DNA of 64,000 bases from Ophioderma brevispina (GCA_023653785.1 JAMKCH010084924.1:1-64000); one strand, 5' to 3'. Counted from the first letter of the stretch, positions 1 to 12,685 are shown. The notes: a model not told the origin generated them from the sequence alone. A program made the numbers and translations.

Positions 1-302
1 ATGGTTGACCAAAAGGAATTGTGTGGCACATATGTATGCGTAACATCATCAGTGCATTGTGGGGTAGAATGTCCAGATTGACTTTGGCTGGGAACCCCAA
101 AACCACATAATGCCATAATTTTAACCAATTCCTTATCTGTTATTTGGGGCCACCATTCACGCATGACTTTTCTTAGTTCTTCTTCAGAGCTTAATTGTGT
201 AATTTATCATTACTCCTGGGATCTCCTAATTAACCTAAAGCGCTGCATGATTTTGAATATTTTTTTTCTCACAAAAAATTCTTGGGCCATAAGGACATTG
301 GG

Positions 303-815
303 TGAACCATGGTCATACATGTCAATTTCCTATGCAGTGACCATGGTCAGACACACCGCCACTAAGTGTCATGTCTACCATGGCTAGACAATAACCAGAT
401 TCCTAATTTTATGACCATGGTCAGACATGGGCTACTTGAAGTGACCATGTCAACCATGGTCAGCCAATGGGAACTAACCTTGGTGTTTCAACCATGATCC
501 TACTTGAGTTTCCTGGTTAGTGACCATGGTCAGTCACAATTGCAACTGAAGTGACATGGTCCCAAACCATTGTCCAATGAGGTGTAAACATGGTTGAACC
601 ATGGTTTAACTTGAATGACCATGGTCCAACCATGGTGCAAGTCCGGTGATGAACCATGGCTGACCTGTTCATGCCCCATGCTAAAGCACATTCTAACCAG
701 GTATCATCCATGGGGACCTGGTCACTTGGCACGGTTTGACCATGGTCAAGCCACTATGGCGATCATTCGCTGACCAGAGTAACCATGGTCAGACATGTTT
801 TGACCATGGTTGACC
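303..815. repeat. Cluster of CCATGG-centred palindromes
   Basis: Within about 510 bp the hexamer CCATGG occurs 14 times (first at 307, last at 804), mostly within the longer palindrome TGACCATGGTCA or close variants such as AACCATGGTC. Spacing is irregular (10 to 76 bp), so it is not a simple tandem repeat. Flanks contain decayed forms (accatgatcc, gacatggtcc). Seen directly; function unknown. Bases 1-302 before it hold nothing I recognise. Confidence 0.85.
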
Positions 816-1377
816 CTGCTAGCTGGTTGAACATTTTCGCCTAGGTGTTATAGACATGATGCTATTCCAAGCGAGACATCCTCTTCATCTGGAGATCCTC
901 CTCTCTTCGTTGAATTGAATATCACGTGTGGGTTATTTTGCTGGATACAACAATTGGATGAGATTCAAGTTCGTGTCCCCGAATTTTGTGCTCGGAAATC
1001 GCCCTCTTAGCAGTCGAGGTGGTCTGTTCATTGAAGTACTGAAGCGTCTGAGAGCGGGTGTTATGATTATGGCGTGACTGAGACGATTGAAAGTGTTACT
1101 ACTACTACTTACTCCTACCACTTCTGCTATTCAGTGCAAAGGAAGCCCATTTTCCCCTCAAGAACAAATGACTACACAATTCACTTAACAACAAATCCTG
1201 TGATTTGCTGGTTAACTTTTGCAACCTAAATGTCATTCACTTCAATACGTTGAAGGGCGATCAAGGAGATTATCCAGGATATAGCTTTCTATACTTTGGC
1301 AATGTTTAGATAAATAGTTTTTGAATGAAGGTTAACTTCTGTTTTTCCTTTCCGAAGCTGCAAGAATTGGCATAGTA
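816..1377. other. Unassigned, no gene seen
   Basis: No repeat shared with the rest of the window was found. A 62-codon minus-strand frame (933-1121) is serine-rich at its N-terminus, matches no family I know and has no splice context; I treat it as chance. Confidence 0.4.
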
Positions 1378-3100
1378 GTTAAAGGGATTAGCACCGATAA
1401 TTTGGGCTGAAGAATAAAAAAGTTGAAATGCATTTGTTTAACTTTCAATCAGGATAAGTGTTATAGAATTCCATATAACTGCTTTAGTGTGAGCACAAAC
1501 CACCACATAGTGAAAAAAAAAATGAAGTAATTTGAGGAAATTAGTCCTAACCGTCTCCTGTAATAGACAATACTACCGCAATGGCGTCTCAAAATCTACA
1601 ACTAAACACTGTATTGTGTTTACACCGTACAACAAACAATATCAATATGATTGTGTTTGAAGTCAAACTGTAATCACTCATGGTGCGCAATATTCTTAAA
1701 TCTGGATATTCACAGGGAAAGGCCTTTTTGATCACAATTTGGAATTTTGATACTCACATATAGAAATTACAGAATACGATAAAAAGTACTAGCCTCGTCG
1801 TTCATACCCAGATTTTTCAAGTCAACCGGCTTGCATGTTATTAATCGAAGGGCCAATCCAATATCAGGCTATTTTTGATTTACCTGCCAGATCACTACAA
1901 ACTAAGCACACCTTGATTTTTGGTAGTTTTTAATGAGAAGACACAATAATTCAGAGGTGTGCTAATTAAATTTTGTGCGGTTCACCCCGAAATCCAAGAT
2001 TGCGCCAAAATGATGGCCGCTGTTTTGCTACGACAGTATTTTGAAGGTAATTGTCCTATGTGCGCAGTCCAATCACCTTTTTGTGGTGTCAAGTTGAAGA
2101 TAATTTAATTACCTACATGATGATACCAACTTGTGTGGGTTTCATTGTTATCTACATACCGTTTGGGGGCCAAAAAAGCACTTTTTGCCATTTTTTTTCA
2201 ACAAAGATGATGTGGACTGATACTTTTTCTCCCCCCTATTCAAAATATATCTTCAAATTGGATGAAAGACTTCTCAGAATTTGCCCTCATATAATGGCAT
2301 TTTGTGTGAAAATCACAGACATAGCAATTTTAACTTGAAAGTTTATAGTGTCCTAAGAGGATTGGGGTCTCATTCACAAAACACGCCATTTTTAACATTT
2401 CTCTAAACACTTGAACAAATGTGTGTCAATACCATATAAAATCTATAGACCAATTTCTGATCACCCTCGTATCATAAACTGTTTGATTTCAGCAGTTTGC
2501 TGCAATGGCGTGCTGATTCAACTTTTTTGAGGTAACCTCTAACATCCAAGATGGCGGCCCAAATGGCCGCTACTTTGACAAAACAATGTTTTTTAAAAGA
2601 TAACGTGTTACGAAAGCCTCCATCAACGTGCTGCTTGGTGGTCATTTTAAAAGCAAAGAACAATTTTCTAAGGATTATACCATGTTTGATGGAGTTTAAA
2701 AGTGTAATATGCAGCAAAATGTGATGTCTTTGACATTTTAATACGCAAAAAGAGATAAAGAACGAGAGACATGTTTCGTACAATCAATGAAATTCTTATT
2801 CATGAGTACGTATTACTTTGTAGGACTTGTGCCTATGAAATATGCACACTGTAAAAGACAGCTTTACAACATATTCTGTAAAAAAGTTATAGTGCCCAAT
2901 AAAATGGTGTCACAAATCACATATAAAATGCTATATGACGTTTTTAATCACCTCAACTATAATTGTTTGATTTCAGCATGTTTCTGTCAATGCCTTACTG
3001 ATTCGACCAAATCAAAACCTCGAATCAAGATGTCTGCAAATTCTTGGCCCGCTATTTTACACAAATTCATTTTTTAAGGATAATATTTGAAGAAAACCTT
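1378..3100 (+). repeat. Dispersed repeat family A, copy 1
   Basis: Begins near a GTTAAAGGGATTAGC motif (1379-1393) and matches, in opposite orientation, the segment 6900-8158. Shared landmarks are AAGCACACCTTGATTTT, the stretch around 1990-2050 and the stretch around 2780-2900. Copy 1 carries about 400 extra bases between 1400 and 1820. The body is itself built of diverged units about 0.5 kb long, recognised by related sequence at 1990-2050, 2530-2610 and 3010-3095, two of them with a CCAAGATGGCGG-type motif. No intact ORF. Probably an old transposon or composite repeat; class unknown. Confidence 0.75.
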
Positions 3101-3124
3101 ATGTGTTATGTCATTTTAAGCAAA

Positions 3125-3512
3125 TCAACAGTCTGACTCTCAGAGATTTTCGAAATATTATTTTTTTATCTAATAATGAAAAATAGTCAACTAGAAAACT
3201 AAAGATAGTACACAAAATGCATACATTCCGAATTTGAGATGAATCGTATTTTTTCGTTTTGAGCAGTAAACATTTACAATTCATTTGACACTATATAAAC
3301 ATTTTTAAAAAAAAAAAAATCCGGATCCGGAATTTTATATCAAAAGTTTGATTTTCTATATTAAGGAATTCGATTTTAAGCTTAGCATTTCACACAGTGG
3401 ATTAATATATGCCAGCATTATGTACATGCAAAAAACCCCAACACAACGATTATTTTGGAAATTGAGGGCGGCCCTCCTCGGGCAATCTCTGAGTCGGCCC
3501 TGTGGTCCGGCC
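3125..3512 (+). repeat. Dispersed repeat family B, copy 1
   Basis: Aligns with 45265-45545 and 56035-56405. Common landmarks in order: an AGATTTTCGAAATATT block, ACTAGAAAACTAAAGATAG, an A-tract, TCCGGATCCGGAATTTTAT, TTGATTTTCTATAT, TTCACACAGTGGATTA, and an end block resembling CTCTGAGTCGGCC. No ORF. It abuts family D, as the 56-kb copy nearly does, so B and D may be parts of one larger element. Confidence 0.8.
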
Positions 3513-3514
3513 TT

Positions 3515-3850
3515 AATTGACAGGAGGTGAATTTTTTAGGATATGAATTTCTCTCAAATTTTCAATGGATCGGTTGTAGACCCACCTACCCAGAACGTTT
3601 GGAAAGTTTATTGGACAAACAGGTGCAAATAAAACCGCAAAACCTTGTCTTTGAATTGCTTGCTATCGTAATCGTTCCCCATAGAAACCATGCTTTGACT
3701 CTCTGTCCGTGCACGACATACACTACTACATCATCAATCTTATTAAATAAGACGACTTATTCGGCTTATTCACTTCAGGTGTGATATATCATTGGTAATA
3801 AGCATTCCCAAATGTAAAAACCTAGTGTTCGAGAAAAATTGGGGGCAGCT
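3515..3850 (-). repeat. Dispersed repeat family D, copy 1
   Basis: Reverse complement aligns over its length with 38540-38915. Shared landmarks are TCACACCTGAAGTGAAT, AGTCAAAGCATGGTTT, CTATGGGGA and the terminal TCTCCTCCTGTCA-like block. The central GTCGTGCACG of the other copy is present here in decayed form (near 3706-3718). Confidence 0.8.
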
Positions 3851-4230
3851 TCTTTCTGGAAATCTACTATGTCTCTTTACGCAAACTTTTATTATTTGGT
3901 CGCATAGTGTTCACCGCTGCAAGTGTCCATTTTAAAAATGCCAATTTGCCAGGAAAGTGTGATAAAATATATTTTGAAGTGGTTACATTGTTGCCCATTC
4001 TTATGCAATAGGCTATACCCACGATGAAACCAGTCATTTGTCCCTTTGTTCTCAGCTCTGTATTGCTCCACAACTCTATGCAAAGAATATACAGCATAAC
4101 TATCTGAAATAATAGGCTGGTTCTTGCACTCCTTGGAGAAGTGCCAAATCCTGTACATTTTATTTACCGTTTTTCTTGCACCCACATTAGTTGGAAGTGC
4201 CATCGGCATTGCAGCCGCAAAATGTTATCC
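3851..4230. other. Unassigned, no gene seen
   Basis: Overlapping 76- and 105-codon minus-strand frames lie here; neither resembles a known protein nor has splice or start context. Confidence 0.35.
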
Positions 4231-4234
4231 CCAA

Positions 4235-4570
4235 ATGCCCGGGGGGGGGGCGGGACTCCCTCTTGGAAGTGACGTTTTTTCAGCATCGTTCTCACCCAAT
4301 GAAACTTTCACCCAAAGCCCTCCCTTTTTTTTTTAAAATTTTATTATTTTTGGGAAATTTGATGAATTGGAGGGACATTTTGCAATTTTTTTTGAAAAAA
4401 AGACTATTTTAAAGAAAGTTTTGCAAAAATCTCCACCCACAAAGACCCATTTTTTGAAAATTTGCAAAATCGGTCACTCAGAAAACACCTATTTTTAAGC
4501 AATTTGTCTGTCTGTCAGCCCAAAGCCCTTTATTTTTCAGTCCTCTCACCAAATGCCCTGGGTTTTTGAA
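4235..4570 (+). repeat. Poly-G / CCCAAAGAC low-complexity repeat, copy 1
   Basis: A G-run followed by repeated phrases of the type 'caccCAAAGACCC...tttttgaaaatttt'. The same phrases recur at 43195-43530, which also starts with a G-run and ends at a similar point. The unit looks like a ~40-50 bp imperfect tandem repeat. No coding signal. Confidence 0.65.
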
Positions 4571-6890
4571 GCGCCAGCCTTACACCTTGATCAATTTCCC
4601 ATGTGAGTGCCCCCAACCCACCGGGTTCCAAAACAACGATGGTGCTGGAGTCCATCTACCCAATCATTTGAATTTCACTTGGAGCTGTTACAATCAATCC
4701 TTGGGCCCGTGTGGAGATGGAAGGTCTTGTACTCGAGTGATACAGGGCCTATTATGATGGACGATGGATAGTTGGACCCATTCCTTTTTTTACCTAAAGG
4801 CACTAGGGCAAGGAAGAAGTTTGGCAGGATCAAATTTCCAGAATACACATGGTGGACTGAAGTTCATTGACCCTGTAAGAAGGCGAGAACTGTTGAACTT
4901 CTTGGAACCTGCATAAAAGGCATACGAATGCTTCAGAGAATGTGGTGTCATTCTCTAGGAACCCAATAACAATACCTGTTTCCCTGGCCCTTGAAAGCAA
5001 ACATGCAGCCTCTAAAGTGCGTTGTTCCGATAGTCTTTGGGACCCCCCCCCCCAGATTTACCCGGAAGTAGTAATAAATTTGATATCAGATGCAAGCAGT
5101 ATTTTCCTCATTATCGTCTGAAAATTTGAGCCCTCAAATCCATTTTCATTCCCAAGATATATAAACAAAAACGCCGTTTTAATGGTTAACCACCAATATT
5201 TAGCACAGGATGAATAGGGCTTGCAACATGCATTATTGCGTCTAACGTTAAAACCGCAAATTTGTGTTTCCACGGGAATTGATGGGGTTGTATGTGAAGT
5301 GCCAGGGGGACTCTATATTAAATCGGAAAAGCACCTTTAGTGAAAGAGCTCCTATTATAAGCCCATCAAATGCCCGATTCTCCAAGTGTTGTTCCAATGG
5401 CTGTGAACATTGATGTAACATGTTCTAGATGCAGTTCCCGTCAGAAATAGACATTTGCTTGAATTGAAATCCATACCAGTACACAGCAGCTGATGCCTAT
5501 ACCATAGCATCGGTATCGGGACGCGGCTATTTTTCCGAGTAATTAGTGATTACGCTATCGCTTGAATATATTACAAGAAAAATACGAAAATAATTTGCAT
5601 CCAGGACGGTATTATGACACCATAGGCTGGTGTACCTGTAGTGAAGAAAACTGGATTTCTTGGTGTAAAATTCATAGAATATGGATCCCAATGTGAATGC
5701 AAAAAAGAATGAGCATGTTAGGGGACTGTTTTTATTTTCCACTTGACTATTCGTCAATTAATAGACCAAAAAAATTAATTTCCTCGAGTCAGCTTTAAGA
5801 AATTTGCATAAGGATTTCTTGACCTTTATCTATGTAGGACCGTTTTCTTAGGCTACCACCACTGGGGCAAGTGCCAATTGTGTAAAACGTTTTACAATGG
5901 AGTGTGAACTGAACGCACTATGATGAGATTGCGATTTTTTCCGCTATTGAAATATGCGTTTACACAATTTGGGCAATCCGACGACCCTCCTACTTATGAA
6001 CTTGTTGGTTGGGCTAGCAATTTTAGTTTGTGGAGGGAGCTGTTTTCGATGTTCTATTGTGGACTCTTGTTTCTTATGCTATGTTATAGGGTATGTATCA
6101 CACACCCAATGCACACTGTTGCTGATGCATGGGCACTAATTTTTTAGAACGCCCTTAAAAGTAACACTTTTTGAACACTTGACACATATCTTCACACTAG
6201 TGGTCTGTTATGCTTTCTGTGATAAATACTTTCAGTTCCTTCAATATGTGAAAATAGTAAGAAAACTATTACATGATTACAATCAAATATCTATTCCATT
6301 TTGCTGCCTCAGAGTAAAAAATAACAAAGAGAGGTCGCTGAGAACACATCGGAACCTTCGAAATGGCGTTTTTTTTTTAGTTTGAAACACTGGTGTAGGG
6401 TCCTTGAAGTGTACAGGGATTTGCACTTCTCTAAAGGAGTGCAAGAATCACCTATCAATGCAGCTATTTATCTTGAGAACGAGTCAGATCATTAAAATAA
6501 TCAAGAAGAACTTTAACAGATAGATTAAGAGTCAGACACAGAGATATCTATACTAAGTAGTAATTAATAGTATTCTTCGCAGGTACTTGGAAAGAACCAT
6601 ACAGAACAGAGATAAAGGACAAAATGAATCTGCTTTCATCATGTATGTATTACCAAAGTATGGGCAATATTGTAGTAGTAAACTTCAAAATATAGTTTTA
6701 TCACACTTTTTGGCAAATTGCATATTTGAAAATGAGCAACTTGTAGCAGTTGAGCATGCTACAAGCAGTTGTTAAGTAGAGTTTCTATTTAAGAGCTATG
6801 TAAAATAGTAGGTTTGAAAGTGAAAACAGTAGTCATTTTGGGATCCTGGGTGCCCTTTTGGATGCTATTATGTACTTCTAGATCAGTATA
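4571..6890. other. Unassigned, no gene seen
   Basis: Contains short open frames (4566-4757, 5920-6147, 6587-6775 on plus; 5058-5273, 5527-5757 on minus) without recognisable domains. The only structure noted is the 16-bp palindrome at 5881. Confidence 0.35.
5881..5896. repeat. Perfect 16-bp palindrome
   Basis: TGTAAAACGTTTTACA reads identically on both strands. It is AT-rich and could be fortuitous; it resembles the ACTGTAAAA ends of the foldback elements at 19.9-20.8 kb but has no long arms. Confidence 0.7.
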
Positions 6891-6899
6891 AAATCTTAA

Positions 6900-8158
6900 A
6901 ATTTATATGAGCACATTGTCCAGTAATGAGTACAGGCACTTGATCATTTAAGCCTTACATGTTTATATAGATGAGCTAAAAACTGTGTTTTGTGATTGTA
7001 ACACATTTTACTTTGGGCACTATAACTTTTTTACAGAATATATTGTAAAGCTGGCCTTTCACATTGTGCATATTTCATAGGGACAAAGTCCTACAAAGTA
7101 ATAAATACTCATGAATAAGAATTTTCATTGATTTGTCTCTTTCTGGATCTCTTTTTGGCAAAAAATGTCAAAAACTCACATTTTTGCTGCATATACCACC
7201 TTAAACCCCATTAAACATGGTATAATCCTGTAGAAAAAGTTTATTTGCTTTAAATGACACCAATCACAGCTGATGGAGGCTTTCTTCAACCAGTATCCTT
7301 AAAAACATGTTTTGTCAAACAGGCAGCGGCCTGTTGGCCGCCATCTTGGATTTTTAGAGGTTGCCGCCAAAAAAAAATGGAATCAGCAAGGCCATTGCAG
7401 CAACTGATAACCAAACATTTATATAGTTATTGATCAAAAAATGTTTCATATAGCATTTTATATGGTATTGACACACACATTTGTTCATGTGTTTAGAGAA
7501 ATTGCAAAAATGGCGTGTTTTGTGATTAAGAACCCATTCATTCTTAGACCACTATAACTTTTAAGTGAACTGACTATGATCCTGTGCTTTTCACACAAAA
7601 TGCATATTATATAAGAGCGCCAAATTCATTGAGGAAGATCTGATCCAGTTATATAGAACAATTTTGATATATGGGAGAGAATGTATTTCAGTCCGCGCAT
7701 CATTTTTTTGAAAAAAACATGGCAAAAAAATATGCCTTGTGCCCCCAAAACGGTGTGAAGATAACAAACGAAAACCCACAAAAGTGGTTATCATCATGTA
7801 GATAAGTATTAAATTATCTTCAATAAGCCACCAAGAACAAGGTTGATTGGAAGGCTCACGTAGGACATTACGCTCAAAATACTGCCTGACCAAAACGGCG
7901 GCCATTTTTGCAGCATCTTGGATTCGAGGTGAACGCAAACAAAATTTAAATAGCACACCTCTGAATTAATTATGTATGATCCATAAAAACTACAAAAATC
8001 AAGGTGTGCCTTTAGTTTGTAGTGATGCCAAGTACACTGCTTATTTTTGATTTTGGCCCTTCACTAATGTTCGCAAGCCATGCAGTAAACAAAAAAACAA
8101 ACATGTGAATTTTGATGATTTTTTTTTAGTGGATTAGGACGCTGCTAATCCCTTTAAC
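6900..8158 (-). repeat. Dispersed repeat family A, copy 2
   Basis: Reverse complement matches 1378-3100. Its minus-strand start lies at the GCTAATCCCTTTAAC block (8144-8158). It has two CCAAGATGG-type boxes (near 7340 and 7915) against three units in copy 1. A 121-codon minus-strand frame (7591-7956) falls entirely inside the repeat and is not taken as a gene. Confidence 0.75.
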
Positions 8159-8774
8159 TCCATCCGTACTTTACCTGTGCAGGGGACCACACTTTCCAAA
8201 AGCAATTTGTAACACATCTGATTATATATCATGGGAATGAAGACTACTTTAACCAATGGATTGGTTGTGGAAACAAACAACAAAGGTGATGTCTTCTGCA
8301 ATACTTCTGCTGTGGTGAAGGAGTTAGTAGTTATAGTTATCGGGTCCATTTCCTCAATCAACACATAAAAGCCAGAGGCCACACTACCAGAAGACACCAT
8401 CTACAGTGAACTGACAGCATTATCAATGGAGTTCCATTAAATCACTCCTTTTATTTAATCCGGAGAAGCAGCTACATTTATTCCAAATCACCATTATTAC
8501 TGTATTCCAACTCTCTGAAGGTCTCTGCAGGTTACATGTTTAGGATGTGCAATACTCTAGAAAGTCCATTAAATCTTGTTCCTGACAAGGATGTTATTGT
8601 CCAAATTGTTTTAAGAGCGCATGCAGTAAACTTTACAGACTTCACAAGAAAATCAGTATAAAATTCTGACCTGGTATGCCATAACATGCACAGTGTTCTG
8701 AAAACAGTACAAGGCAGTATTGAGTCAGCAAGTGTTAGACATATATAAAATGAATGCCATGCTGTTCCAATCAC
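8134..8774 (-). other. Two unidentified open frames
   Basis: Minus-strand frames of 80 codons (8774-8532) and 88 codons (8400-8134) lie in tandem. The second overlaps the family A boundary and reads through it, ending in the GGATTAGCA block. Neither has motifs I recognise. Codon use is unremarkable and no transposase signature is visible. They could be remnants of a mobile-element protein or chance frames. Bases 8775-9090 hold nothing identified. Confidence 0.2.
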
Positions 8775-9091
8775 TTATTTTGAATAATAACCTCTATTTC
8801 AGTCACGTTAGCTTTTCGCCAATAAATGCACTATGATCAAATTCACCATCGGGGTGTGAGACCAATCATATTTAATAACCTTCTGAATGCCCAATTGCAA
8901 AATTTAATGCTAATGCAAACTGCCTTGTGTGGTTTACACCACCAAGGACTAATAATATGGACTTAATTCATAACAAAAAAATACATAGACTTTGATTGAA
9001 AATTGCCCACACAAAATATTAGCAAATACAAAGGACCAAAGTGAACAGAATGACCGCAATACAAAGTAGAAGAAAGCCATGCATGATTCTC

Positions 9092-9445
9092 ATGAGCGTG
9101 TTTTCTATGACAGACACGGCAAAAACGCGGCTTTTGCTGACCCGCTTGGACCCGGCTTTTTCCGCTTTCTCAGCTTTTCTTATGAAGCACATTACCGGTA
9201 GTGGCATGCTCGACTGCACTTACCGCTGTCATGCTTTCGACAGACCAAGCGGGGGGTAACAATATATACCCCATTCCAGAACTTCCATGCATTTCTTTCT
9301 CTTGATTGGTATGTGTTTTACATGTAGGCCTATTCCCACGTTTACTTATCAGATAGTGTTGAGTATTTTGTATTTCCTTTAATGGATGTTACTACCAGGA
9401 CTAGTGTGTAAAGTAAAGTACAAGAATTACTAAGTGTTCATCTCT
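9092..9445 (+). mobile_element. Truncated TGAGCGTGTTT-ended TIR element
   Basis: Starts with TGAGCGTGTTTTCTATGACAG and aligns with the reverse complement of the right-hand half of the 665-bp element at 51478-52142. Matching stretches include GACACGGC, GCATGCTCGACTGCACTTA, CTTCCATGCATTTCTTT, ACATGTAGGCCTATTCCCAC and AAGAATTACTA. Similarity stops near 9445, so the other end is lost. Divergence is substantial, which suggests an old copy. Confidence 0.8.
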
Positions 9446-11740
9446 TTTGTTTTTCTAGGCTCAAAAATCTATATGGGTTAAGCAGTTGCTGACCTGAATT
9501 ACTACAGCTTTTGGAAAAACTTGGAAAATTTATCTGTTTTTTGGAAAAGTTTCACCTGACTGGACAATCTTGTTGAGGTCCAGATGCTCCGGATACTGTT
9601 TTGAATCAACTCTCTAACTGTCGCTCATTGAAAGTATTAAATTATGGTACTATACAAAAACAAATCTCAAGAGAATTAGGATGGTTTCAGCTTTTCATCT
9701 CAAGACCCAATTTGTGGAATAAAAGAATGTTCGCTTGAAATCCAAAAAGTTCTTTGTTTACCATGTTTTTGGATGAAAAAGAATTTCGTCATATTTCGGA
9801 TCTTTTCCTAGTCATAATTTAGGGTCAAGTGGACCTTGCAAAAAATATAGGGCTAAATATAGGGAAAAAAACAAGAATATAGGGACAAATATAGGGATAT
9901 AACAAGAAAACTATAGGAAATATAGGAATGTGTATGTATTTTTACTGAATGTGGGTGCTTTTCGATTGATATAACAGCATTTTTCACCTTATTTGGACCT
10001 CTGGATCCAAAATCCATACATGAAGAGTTACTTAGGTGTTATGTTGGTTTTTTTGGGAAAAATTGCCATAAGTTTTCTAAAGCTTTTTTAATTATCCATT
10101 TTGAGTATATTGGACACCTCACACTTCACATTCGGAAATTGTGACACATAATTTCCTGCTATTGTTATATACCCTCAAAATGTGGTATTAATTAAAATAT
10201 ATTTTCTCAATTTTATTTGGAAAAGATTTCTCACGGGAAAAGTAACTTTTGTTATGCTAAAAAGGAGAAAGGGGATTACCCTAGTGCGTGTTGAGAGATG
10301 CAACCTGTTGTTGAAACTAGACAGGGGTTGGAATTCCGCCGGCAAGGTGTTAAACTTAGAAAATGAGTCAACATCGTTTATGCATTGAGATCAAAAAATT
10401 GCAGAAGAATCTAGGTATCCCCATAGAGTATATGTTGGACGGTGCATGTTAATTTGTGAATTCCAATTGGTAAGTAGTGTAAGATTATGTTTATGGCAGG
10501 ATGACTTGTGGTAATAATCATTTTAAGATGGGGGTGGATCTTTGTGAAGTAAGTATATAATTGAGATTTGACTAGTTCATAGGTCTCGGCCGCCAGCAGT
10601 GGTAATCAGGCTAAACAGAGCTTCTGGAGGCTATACAGTATAGTTATAGATAGTTTTAACCCACATAGTGCCAGGATTTAATACTTGGATGCCGCCGGAG
10701 CTTGATAGCTAGATTGTCTGTTGTCGTCTTTAAGCCAAAGAGCTTCGTTTTGGAAATCAAAAAAGGATTTCCATTGTGTCCTATATTGACGGAATAGCAG
10801 ACCGACTGATGGTGGTATAACATACCGTGGATTTTATATTGTGGAAGATTATTGTCGTGTGTCACCAATTATCTTCAAGGACTAAGATATTTGCAAGGAT
10901 ACACCATGGATTGTATGTAAATTATGCGCTGTCATTTGGAGTCTTCGCGAGAGGACATATCATCGTTGGACTGCACGCTTTCAACAAAGCACAATAGTTA
11001 ACTCTAAGTATCCTATCTTAGCTAATTGTGTGTAATTTACTAGTAATTTTGTTTTGGAATACCAAATTCTTGAACTAAACCATTTACAAATCATTAAATC
11101 TGTTAATATTATAAAATTCAGATCATTTGTGCACAAGGCTCATTTATTTGTGTTTGAAAGGTATTTCTGACCTTTGACATACACGAGACGTCATAAACAC
11201 ATCATCTGGCAATACAAATAGCAAATTCTGTGTTTTTAAAAGTTGGAATAGCCCTCTGTTATTCTTCTATCTATCAACACTTACTCTATGTAACAACTGT
11301 CAATTTCAGTGCTTAAATCCATTGTACACCCTATGTCAGTAGGGGTATGTTTCTAGCGTAATGTTCGGCGCTGAAGTCTAAGCATCTCACTTAACTGGAC
11401 GTCAGATTTGGGGCAAAATATTGTGAATCACCAACGAAAACATGGTAAAGAAAGGAATATAACAGCTTCTAACTTAATGGCCATATACAGACTGTCACTA
11501 TCATTCATGGGGCAACTATCATCAAATGCATTGCAATATTGCCTCATGTGAGGATCTCTACACGGCAACATTTCATTGGGTCAGTGAAGTACGCTATTTC
11601 CCAATGCTGTCTAGTAGAGGAGAAATTACCCTCTCTCAATATTGTACATATTTAGGGGAAAATCTCACCGGTAAAATACAGGATGATCCAAATATAGAAA
11701 AACACTAAATGAATGCTAAACTATCAAGAAGTAGAAGATC
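9446..11740. other. Unassigned, with an ATATAGGG motif cluster
   Basis: Between 9843 and 9928 the motif AATATAGGG occurs four times and ATAGGAA twice at irregular spacing. The rest is AT-rich sequence with short frames only (10182-10388 plus, 10656-10868 minus, 11526-11708 plus). A TTTTTCTAG acceptor-like site near 9459 is not followed by a sustained frame. Confidence 0.4.
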
Positions 11741-12086
11741 TTAAAGGTGCATTCGTGATTCTACACCTTTTGTTTCTTCATTGATCAATAGATTCTTTAG
11801 AAAATCTTATTCTCAAAATTTTAGCTGATCCGATCTTGCGGTTTTGTCGTTATGAGAGTTACTCGTTTCCCATGGGTACCATAGGCTTTCTGTGCCTGTA
11901 ATTTCTGTCCGTTTACAGACAGAAATACAAAATTGCGAATCTTACAGATGCGACCGGAATTTGAACATAAGAGAACACACGTGGATTACTAAGGCTAACG
12001 GTTCAGATGATAAAAAAATCTCAACATTGTTTAGGTAAGTCGGGGGGACGAGGTTGTGCTGTGGATCACGAAATTGCCCCTTTAAA
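11741..12086. mobile_element. MITE with TTAAAGG...CCTTTAA ends
   Basis: Left end TTAAAGGTGCATTCGTGAT and right end ATCACGAAATTGCCCCTTTAA are imperfect inverted repeats of about 20 bp bounding ~345 bp. Internal sequence matches partial copies at 42590-42690, 47430-47536 and 49085-49175. No coding capacity. The inverted ends indicate a non-autonomous DNA transposon; the superfamily is not determined. A 114-codon minus-strand frame overlaps it and is considered a shadow. Confidence 0.8.
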
Positions 12087-12660
12087 TATTGGGGTCCTAA
12101 TATATACTTGATAGCAGAAAGGACGTTTGGATAAGAAAATGACAAGCATGGAGTGCCTGCAATTAAGCTTGTATTATATTGAAGTGTGATGTCCCAACCA
12201 GAAAAATTGAAGGAGGTTGCGGATCCCGGGCGGGGGGCGGACGGGGGCGCTGCCTCCTGGTAAATTCTCGCGAAAATTCTTGGCAAAATCAGCCCACTTA
12301 GTATTTTGGACCAGTTACAGCCTTTAAGCCCTCACGTAATTTTGACATTTTGTCAAATCCTGTATCCGCCATTGCAATTGCCCTCTTCAGGGCTGTGTGA
12401 AAAGCATCTATGTATGGTGTAGAAAAATGGACTAAGACAAAAATGCTGGATGAAAAAGGGGACTTAACACAAGACAACTCATGCAAGTTTCAAAACATCT
12501 CATGGGAAGAAACATCCTCCAAGCTCTACCAAGATTCAGGTCTATGGAAAAGGAAAAAAGGGATACGCCAGGGGCAGTACCAGGCTGAGCCTCGATTTTT
12601 CCCCATTTTTCTGGCGCTAATTTTTCCCCTATCTCTGCTCTCGCGGGTAGGACCCATTTT
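12087..12660. other. Unassigned; local GC-rich patch
   Basis: A C/G-rich patch near 12225-12255 stands out from the AT-rich surroundings. Short overlapping frames occur on both strands but none is recognisable. Confidence 0.35.
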
Positions 12661-12685
12661 TTTCCAGTCGGTTCAAAATTCTGAA

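Noticed and set aside
9838..9930. Telomere-like TAGGG repeats
   Set aside because: The ATATAGGG words are irregularly spaced and not the tandem TTAGGG of animal telomeres.
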